Assembly: GCA_903813345.2 (NCBI GenBank)
Contig: CAIIXF020000011.1
Location: 25,658,166 to 25,722,165 of the forward strand
Direction: 5' to 3'
DNA from: Owenia fusiformis
Taxonomy: Eukaryota; Annelida; Polychaeta; Sabellida; Oweniidae
Length of the DNA stretch: 64,000 nucleotides
The position numbers were made by a program, and so were the translations under genes. The notes under the pieces are model-generated. The model was not told where the DNA came from, did not search any database, and worked only from the letters and a program-made list of their open reading frames with translations. Position 1 is the first letter of the stretch. Every line of letters begins with the position of its first letter. Positions 57,996-64,000 of the stretch are shown piece after piece.

Positions 57996-58192
57996 ACCGC
58001 TTGTTTCGCATAGCACAATCTGTATAAAGTGATATAGTAGCATGTATGTAGAAAACTGCAATACATATATGCATTGTTTAATCACATCATTTAAGGTAAC
58101 ATTGCAGCTTGGGGATAGTGGGTACCCTTTGGATAACTAGACATAAGGTGACAAAGGTCATAAGTCAAAATGACAAAATCCAAGCTCAATGA

Positions 58193-58925
58193 TTGACAGA
58201 TTACACGGCGCTTTAAAGCGTCAGCAAAGCGCCGTCGGTGTGAACTTAGCTTTACAATTGAATATAGAATAGCATGTGTGTTGATAACTGTAATACATAA
58301 ATACATGTTCAAATCAGGTCAATAAAGCTAAGTTCACACCAACGGCGCTTTGATGGCGCTTTAATGCGGCATGCAAAGCCAGTTTGCACGCCGCATCAAA
58401 GCGCCGTTGGTGTGAACTTAGCTTTAAGCTAACTTCACACCAACGGCACTTTGAAGCGCCATCAAAGCGCCGTCGGTGTGAACTTAGCTTTAGAATTGAA
58501 TATTGAATAGCATGTGTGTTGATAACTGCAATACATATATACATGTTCAAATCAGGTCAATAAAGCTAAGTTCACACCAACGGCTCTTTGATGGCGCTTT
58601 AATGCGGCGTGCAAAACCGCTATGCACGCTGCATTAAATCGCCATCAAAGCGCCGTTGGTTTGAACTTAGCTTTAAGCTAACTTCACACCAATGGCGCTT
58701 TGAAGCGCCATCAAAGTGCCATCGGTGTGAACTTAGCTTTACAATTGAATATAGAATAGCATGTGTGTTGGTAACTGCAATGCATATTTTCATGTTCAAA
58801 GCAGGTCAATAAAGCTAGGTTCACACCAACGACGCTTTGATGGCGCTTTTATGCGGCGTGCAAAGGCGTTTTGCACGTCGCTTTAAAGCGCCATCAAAGC
58901 GCCGTTGGTGTGAACTTAGCTTTAA
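58193..58925. repeat. Tandem array of GC-rich hairpins in ~240 bp units
   Basis: Repeated hairpins with ends AAAGCTAAGTTCACACCAAC and GGTGTGAACTTAGCTTTA, and inner TTTGATGGCGCTTTAATGCG-type arms, alternate with an AT-rich linker (AATAGCATGTGTGTTG...ACATGTTCAAATCAGGTCAA) starting at 58255, 58493 and 58742. Each unit has a long (~110 bp) and a short (~65 bp) hairpin. It looks like a MITE that became tandemly amplified. Confidence 0.8.
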
Positions 58926-59252
58926 GGTTGCATGGCAATTTGAGAATATTATAAGATAAATTTTAATTGCAATGGATTAATAGATCTTTAGTCGTAATAG
59001 CAAAAAGCCCAAATCGAATTGCAGGGCTTAACATTATATTCTATGTTCCGTCTAATGGTAGTAAAATTTAGTTGATTTGGATGGATAGGATAAAGAACAA
59101 TTATAGTCGACAATTTGTCATACCTCAGTTTGTGTCACTTTGGAAACTGTAGTGTGTTGCATTGAGCATTTTAAAGCAAGGGTTGTAGATAACATATTGT
59201 AGAGCCAACAAAAAGTTCTAAAACAATCCCAATGACCTTTTTAAGAACAACC
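58926..59252. other. Non-coding stretch
   Basis: Nothing recognisable. Confidence 0.5.
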
Positions 59253-59548
59253 ATTCTTACTATTGAAAATGAATTCTAGCAATACTTTCCAACACGAATC
59301 TATTTCTTGAGACTCGATCAACTTGAGTTCTGAGAAAATGAGGATTTCAGCAAGGGTGCATTGACTTAACATGGGGATATACACATTTGACTAATGAGTA
59401 AGCCTTGGAATACCATGATATATATCACAATGGGGATAGATACAAAATCCTCATTTTCTCAGAAGAACTCAAGTTGATCGAGTCTCAACAAGTAGATTAT
59501 GTGGGATAGTACATTGTATTGATTGAATCCATTTTCAATAGTAAGAAT
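59253..59548. repeat. 296 bp inverted-repeat element
   Basis: ATTCTTACTATTGAAAATG mirrored by CATTTTCAATAGTAAGAAT; arms about 100 bp with TTGAGACTCGATCAACTTGA and TGAGAAAATGAGGATTT. Ends 34 bp past the stop of the aerolysin-like gene, so it may lie in its 3' UTR. Confidence 0.75.
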
Positions 59549-59581
59549 AGGCAGGGACATAAAGATTTTGAAAAAATTTGG

Positions 59582-60454
59582 TTACTCTGTCGGTGAATTG
59601 TCACTCTTCTCAATTTCGTGTTCTGTTATAACAACGTGCTGCTGCACGGAGTACCTGAATTTACAGGTAATACTTGATTCCAGCGTCACTGTCCCTTCAC
59701 GGTCAACATTAGCGCGTTTCATAGCCACTGAGTAATCTTTGTTTGACTTGGCCCAGTTAATTATTCTATGAATTGGTGCTCGGCATAACGCAATCATGAC
59801 ATTGTTCTTTTTGTTACGAAATTTCGCCAATACTTCTCCCTTAAACCAAGACAATATTACAAAATCCGCTGTCAGTCGTTCGTCGCTTACAATCAACTTA
59901 GCAATGACACGTTTATCTGGTGGTACCGTGATTTTAGTGTTAATTCCCCATTGCATTTCATGTTGAACTGTTTCCCTTTCTTCGTTAATGATAGATATCT
60001 CTTCCTTAAACCCAGCCCCGGCTTCAACGATGTCCCCGGGTTTTAGTTTTATTCCAATCTTCCCTCCGATTGTGTGACCTTCATTAACCACGGTCTCGCA
60101 GACAGAGGTTGTGTTCCTTTGGGAACTTATGTTATACTCTTGGTTTCCCTTTGTAGAGTTCCTGAATTCAGTCTTATATAGAAGCAAATTTTTCTCTTGC
60201 GGATCATCACCTGTCAGGTCACTATCCTTATGCACAGATGTGGTAGGAGGGCTATTCTCTTTAGTGAGGTTTTTAAATACAAGTTCAACCTCGAATTGGT
60301 TTCGGTTATTTCTCAAGCCGCAAAAGGAACGGCTGTACCGAAACCTTTCAGTCCAGAAAAACTCCTCAATGCAGGAATCAAGGTCAATGATATCGCGTTT
60401 CTCTGGTTGTCCCTGTGCTGCGGCCATGGTAGATTGTGGCGATCTTTTATGCAT
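59582..60454 (-). CDS. Aerolysin/ETX-MTX2-fold-like protein (290 aa)
   Basis: One open frame from ATG 60454 (context ACCATGC) to TAA 59582; an in-frame ATG at 60427 (ACCATGG) is an alternative start. The pattern fits the aerolysin-type beta-pore-forming fold: a Ser/Thr-rich strand (about 103-128), an amphipathic Gly-rich hairpin region GGKIGIKLKPGDIVEAGAGF (130-149), a return strand (159-176), then VPPDKRVIAKLIVSDERLTA (177-196) and DF, the typical Pro-Pro turn and strand of this superfamily. No signal peptide or membrane helix is seen. Related animal proteins act in innate defence, vesicle handling or venom; the role here is unknown. TTTTACAG at 60478-60485 looks like an acceptor, so a 5' UTR intron is likely. 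Assignment rests on pattern, not on a search. Confidence 0.6.
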   Translation of the reverse strand: MHKRSPQSTMAAAQGQPEKRDIIDLDSCIEEFFWTERFRYSRSFCGLRNNRNQFEVELVFKNLTKENSPPTTSVHKDSDLTGDDPQEKNLLLYKTEFRNSTKGNQEYNISSQRNTTSVCETVVNEGHTIGGKIGIKLKPGDIVEAGAGFKEEISIINEERETVQHEMQWGINTKITVPPDKRVIAKLIVSDERLTADFVILSWFKGEVLAKFRNKKNNVMIALCRAPIHRIINWAKSNKDYSVAMKRANVDREGTVTLESSITCKFRYSVQQHVVITEHEIEKSDNSPTE

Positions 60455-60477
60455 GGTGCGTGGAATTAAGCTTTCTC

Positions 60478-60488
60478 CTGTAAAATAT
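60478..60488 (-). other. Candidate 3' splice site before the aerolysin-like gene
   Basis: Minus strand AATATTTTACAG followed by GAGAAAGC; would place a 5' UTR exon upstream. Confidence 0.45.
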
Positions 60489-60489
60489 T

Positions 60490-61760
60490 AAATGAACTTA
60501 TATAAACGAAAGGTTTTCTTGGATATTATTTGACATGTACTTAATCTAATAAAAGAATTAGTTACAATTCGCCTTTCCCTTCCACCTTATTTTCACGTTC
60601 AAAATAAATTTTGGCTATTTCACATAACTTTCAAACACCGTTTGAAAAATAAAATTCTGACGTATGATATTGATTTAGAACAAAAGCGCAATGAAAAATT
60701 CATCCTTATTTTGTAATTAAAAGAATTAAGTTTACCAAATTGTTAGCTCACTTAGATTTTAACATTTAGCTAGCCTTGCCTGAGACGGTATTTTCTTTGA
60801 CTTATCTTGATCTTCAGTTATACCGCTTTATATCATCCAAATCGTCTCGGCTGATATTATAACCTATGCGATAACCATCGCGCATGCGCGAGCATTGGCC
60901 AATAGCGGTATAGTTCTAAACGATAACAAATCCGTGTGCTCGGGGGACACACAACTTATTAATCCTTCCGCCGAGTGGGAAGAATAGATGGCATTTTAAT
61001 AACAAGAATATAGTCCAATTATTGTAATTATATTAGCATCACCAGTGGTTGGATTTTGGTAAGTACATGAATGAAAAAGTGTATGTACACTCCCCTCCAT
61101 AAGTTTGGCAACCTTAGCTCCCCCATTGGATTACGTGTTAAAGCCTCTTTTCCTTTGAATTTTTATTTACTTAACCTAGGATGAAAATACTTATACTATT
61201 GATGGAAACGTAACTTGACATTATTTCCAATACCTCCAAATTTTCCCAATTTTTTCCTCAATTACAATAGGTCGAAAATTGATGATAAATTTGATGAAGT
61301 TTTGAAAATCGTCATTCCCATGTAATCAAATGGGAAATGGAGGGTTCGGGGCAAATCAGAAACCAGGATATCTTTTCAGTAAAAGATTCAGCAAAAAGTA
61401 TTTTTTATATAGAAAATCGAATTGTCTTTTTGTACACTAAGTGTTTAGCTTATTTGATGAATACTAAAGTTACAGCGCTTCAAAGTCAATTTTATAAATA
61501 ATTTTTCGCCTCCTGTGTTATTTCAATGGTAGAGGTTTTTAGAAAAACAATTTTGACTTTAAACCCCTATAACTTTGTTAAACCTGATAGTCCCTGATCT
61601 GGACCCTCTGAAAAAAGTTTTGTTGTCCGGTAGTTTCCCACATAAAATGATTGTACCGTTTGAAAGAACAGACTTCCCTCTTAAAGAAAACACCTCTTCT
61701 ATTGATGTAAACCGGGGCAAAAGGCACCAAAACGGGGTTAGACAAGGTGGCATTCTGAAG
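60490..61760. other. Non-coding stretch
   Basis: No gene seen. CACTCCCCTCCATAAGTTTG at about 61088, after TA, resembles a Tc1/mariner-like terminus, but I cannot find its partner. Confidence 0.4.
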
Positions 61761-63070
61761 TCTCACTTTCTTGTCATCACGATTCCAGGTAAACCATCAG
61801 ACGGATTTCCTTCAAATTTTCACACATGTTACATGGTAAGAAGTTCTAGAGCTGATTAACTTTGCGGCGGCCATCTTGCATTCTGGCGGCCATCTTGGAA
61901 TATTTTTCAGATAAATGTTGTCATCGCGATTCCACAAAAACCACATAACAGATGTACTTCAAATGTTCACACATGTTACATGGTAAAAAGTCCTAGACCT
62001 CATTATTTTTTCGGTGGCCATCTTGCATTCTGGCAGCCATCTTGGAAGTTTTAAGATAAACATGATAAATCTTGTCATCACGATTTCAGGAAATCCAAAC
62101 AGATTTACTTCAAATTTCCACACATGCTACATGGTAAGAAAATATAGAGGTGAATAACTTTTCGGCAGCCATCTTGCATTCTGGCGGCCATCTTGGAAAT
62201 TTTGGGATAAATCTTGTCATCGTGATTCCAGGAAAACAACAGATTAACTTCAAATTTTCACACATGTTACATGGTATGAAGTTCTAGAGCTGATTAACTT
62301 TTCAGTGGCCATCTTGCATTCTGGCGGCCATTTTTGAAGGTTTATAGATAAATCTTGTAATCACGATTCCAGAAAAACCACTTCACAGTTTTACTTCGAA
62401 TTTTCACACATGTTACATGGTATGAAGTTCTAGAGCTGACTAACTTTTCGGTGGCCATGTTGTATTCCGTCGGCCATCTTGGAAGTTTTTAGATAAATCT
62501 TGTCATCACGATTCCATGAAAACCACGTAACAGTTTTACTTCAAATTTTTACACATGTCACATGGTAAGAAGATATAGAGCTGATTAACTTTCCGATAGC
62601 CATCTTGCATTCTGGCTGCCATCTTGGAAGTTTGTAGATAAATCTTGTCATCACGATTCCAGAAAAACCACTTTACAGATTTGCTTCAAATTTTCACACA
62701 TGTTACATGTTAAGAAGTGCTACAACTGATCAACTTTTCAGTGGCTATCTTGCATTCTGGCAGCCATCTTGGAAGTTTTTAGATAAATCTTGTAATCCGA
62801 TTCCAAGAAAACCACTCAACAGTTTTACTTCAAATTTTTACACATGTTACATGGTAAGAAGTTATAGAGCTTGTTAACTTTCTGGTCCTCTGGTCCTTTT
62901 CACACATGTAACATGGAATGAAGTTCTACAGCTGATCAACTTTTAAGTAGCCATTTTGCATTCTTGCAGCCATCTTGAACGATTTTAAATAAATCTTGTA
63001 ATTGCGATTCCAGGAAAACCACTTAACTGATTTTTTGACATTTTTACACATGTTGCATGCTAAGAAGTTC
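61761..63070 (+). repeat. Satellite, ~145 bp unit, about nine copies
   Basis: Each unit has CTTGTCATCACGATTCCAGG, AAAACCAC, TTCAAATTTTCACACATGTT, ACATGGTAAGAAGTTCTAGA, GCTGATTAACTTTT and GGCCATCTTGCATTCTGGC. Spacing 143-148 bp for seven units, then a shortened unit near 62880. Moderately diverged. Confidence 0.85.
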
Positions 63071-63099
63071 TAGAACTGTTACAAAAACAAAGTAAACAA

Positions 63100-63335
63100 A
63101 GCACATGGTGAACAAGATCTGCCTAAAACGTAGCAGTATGGACTTGATGTCCCAGAAAGCAAGATGGCCGAAAAGTTAATCAGTTGAAGAACATCTTAGC
63201 ATGTAAAGTGTAAAAATTTGAGGACAATCTGTTAAGTGGTTTTCTTGGAATCATGATGACAAGATTTATGTAAAACTTCTAAGATGGCCGCCAGAATGCA
63301 AGATGGCTGCCAAAAAGTTAAAATTTGAAATAAAT
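63100..63335 (-). repeat. Inverted copies of the 145 bp satellite
   Basis: GGCCGAAAAGTTAATCAGTT, TGGTTTTCTTGGAATCATGA and GATGGCCGCCAGAATGCAAG are reverse-complement versions of the array unit, giving the locus a head-to-head end. Confidence 0.8.
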
Positions 63336-64000
63336 ATACTTTAGTAGTCATGTAAGGTTATGTAATACTTTATACAATTATGTAAGACAATGTAAACGAA
63401 TTTATACTATTGTTAATTTGTGTAATATTATGTAATGTTAGGAAATTGATTATGTAATGTTTTTATGTAAAAATAATAAATCAAAATAGATGGCCACAGG
63501 ATGGCTCTTGACACACCAAATTATACTTGTCAGTTTATTAATTCCCCGATAGAGCGGGCGGGAAGTATAAAAGTAATTTAAGGAATCTGCAAGTGGACCT
63601 TAAATGGATTTATACCGACTGGCCGGATATCCAATCATGTACTGGCTTTCACTTTCAGTTATACACGTGTGTCTCGAGTTACATCTTGGGTCTATCTACT
63701 ACTTCCTAGCTAGACAGCATCCTTCATTCAGTTTCATGTTTCGAAACAGACAACATAAATAAGCATTGATTTGTTAAAAAATTATTGTTTCAACTTTACA
63801 AGCTATTCAGCATTGTTATATTAAGAAAATATTATATAACATAAGAAAGAACACTATTTATAACCCTCCTCCTTTCCCCGATTCTACCTCCAATAACACA
63901 AATGTATTATTGTTGAAATTCACGTTGTTTTAGTTTACAGACTGTAATTAACTATGTCACGTTTTTCGCAAACCTATTTGAGAAAGAGACTTTCACATAG
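63336..64000. other. Non-coding stretch to window end
   Basis: Degenerate TATGTAA-type simple repeats at 63345-63475, otherwise nothing recognisable. Confidence 0.5.

Noticed and set aside
58314-58812. Frames with repeated SSHRRRFD / SPSKRRWFELS-like peptides
   Set aside because: Produced by the tandem hairpin array, not by a gene.
1-64000. tRNA and rRNA genes
   Set aside because: Scanned by eye for tRNA B-box (GGTTCGANTCC) and conserved rRNA stretches; none convincing. A covariance-model scan would be decisive.

Overview
The window looks like nuclear DNA of a metazoan, most likely a marine invertebrate. It is AT-rich, has spliced genes with GT-AG introns of 0.2-0.3 kb, TATA/CCAAT promoters and AATAAA signals, and carries a dense load of Tc1/mariner elements, MITEs, satellites and an APE-type LINE with a 2A-like leader. 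Such 2A-bearing LINEs are known from sea urchins and some other marine invertebrates. A hemichordate, other non-vertebrate deuterostome or mollusc would all fit; the species cannot be fixed from sequence alone. Nothing suggests a prokaryote or virus.

Layout. 0-3.7 kb: a decayed coiled-coil ORF on the minus strand, broken up by a 0.5 kb repeat and a 1.5 kb mariner (804-2339) with clear TA target sites. 5.4-11.8 kb: a tandem-duplicated sequence split by a 4.9 kb element with 0.69 kb terminal inverted repeats. 12-16 kb: a mariner relic, a 253-codon reading frame with four stops, a MITE and a LINE fragment. 17.5-18.8 kb: a single-exon gene for a basic, Ser-rich protein with repeated RRxSS motifs; its 3' end carries a frame-shifting 106 bp duplication. 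19.4-21.2 kb: a TIR element with nested hairpins.

22-39 kb is the core. Three tandem same-strand two-exon genes encode group A bHLH transcription factors (327, 340 and 344 aa by my splice models). They share promoter layout (CCAAT box, TATA box, initiator), the same phase-0 intron, a conserved second exon and a conserved 3' end. Each is preceded by copies of conserved non-coding blocks, one of which is inverted upstream of gene 3. This is a locally amplified and probably co-regulated bHLH cluster, loosely like the achaete-scute complex but with introns.

39.9-41.5 kb is a satellite with dimeric higher-order structure. 42.2-44.9 kb is a three-level nest of DNA transposons. 46.9-47.8 kb is a non-autonomous mariner. 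50.4-55.3 kb is a mariner whose right terminal repeat was interrupted by a complete but mutated LINE with a 9 bp target duplication. 55.7-59.5 kb holds palindromes and hairpin arrays. 59.6-60.5 kb (minus) is a single-coding-exon aerolysin-fold-like protein. 61.8-63.3 kb is a ~145 bp satellite with one inverted copy. Real host genes are few: three bHLH genes, the RRxSS protein and the aerolysin-like protein. The rest is largely mobile or repetitive DNA.
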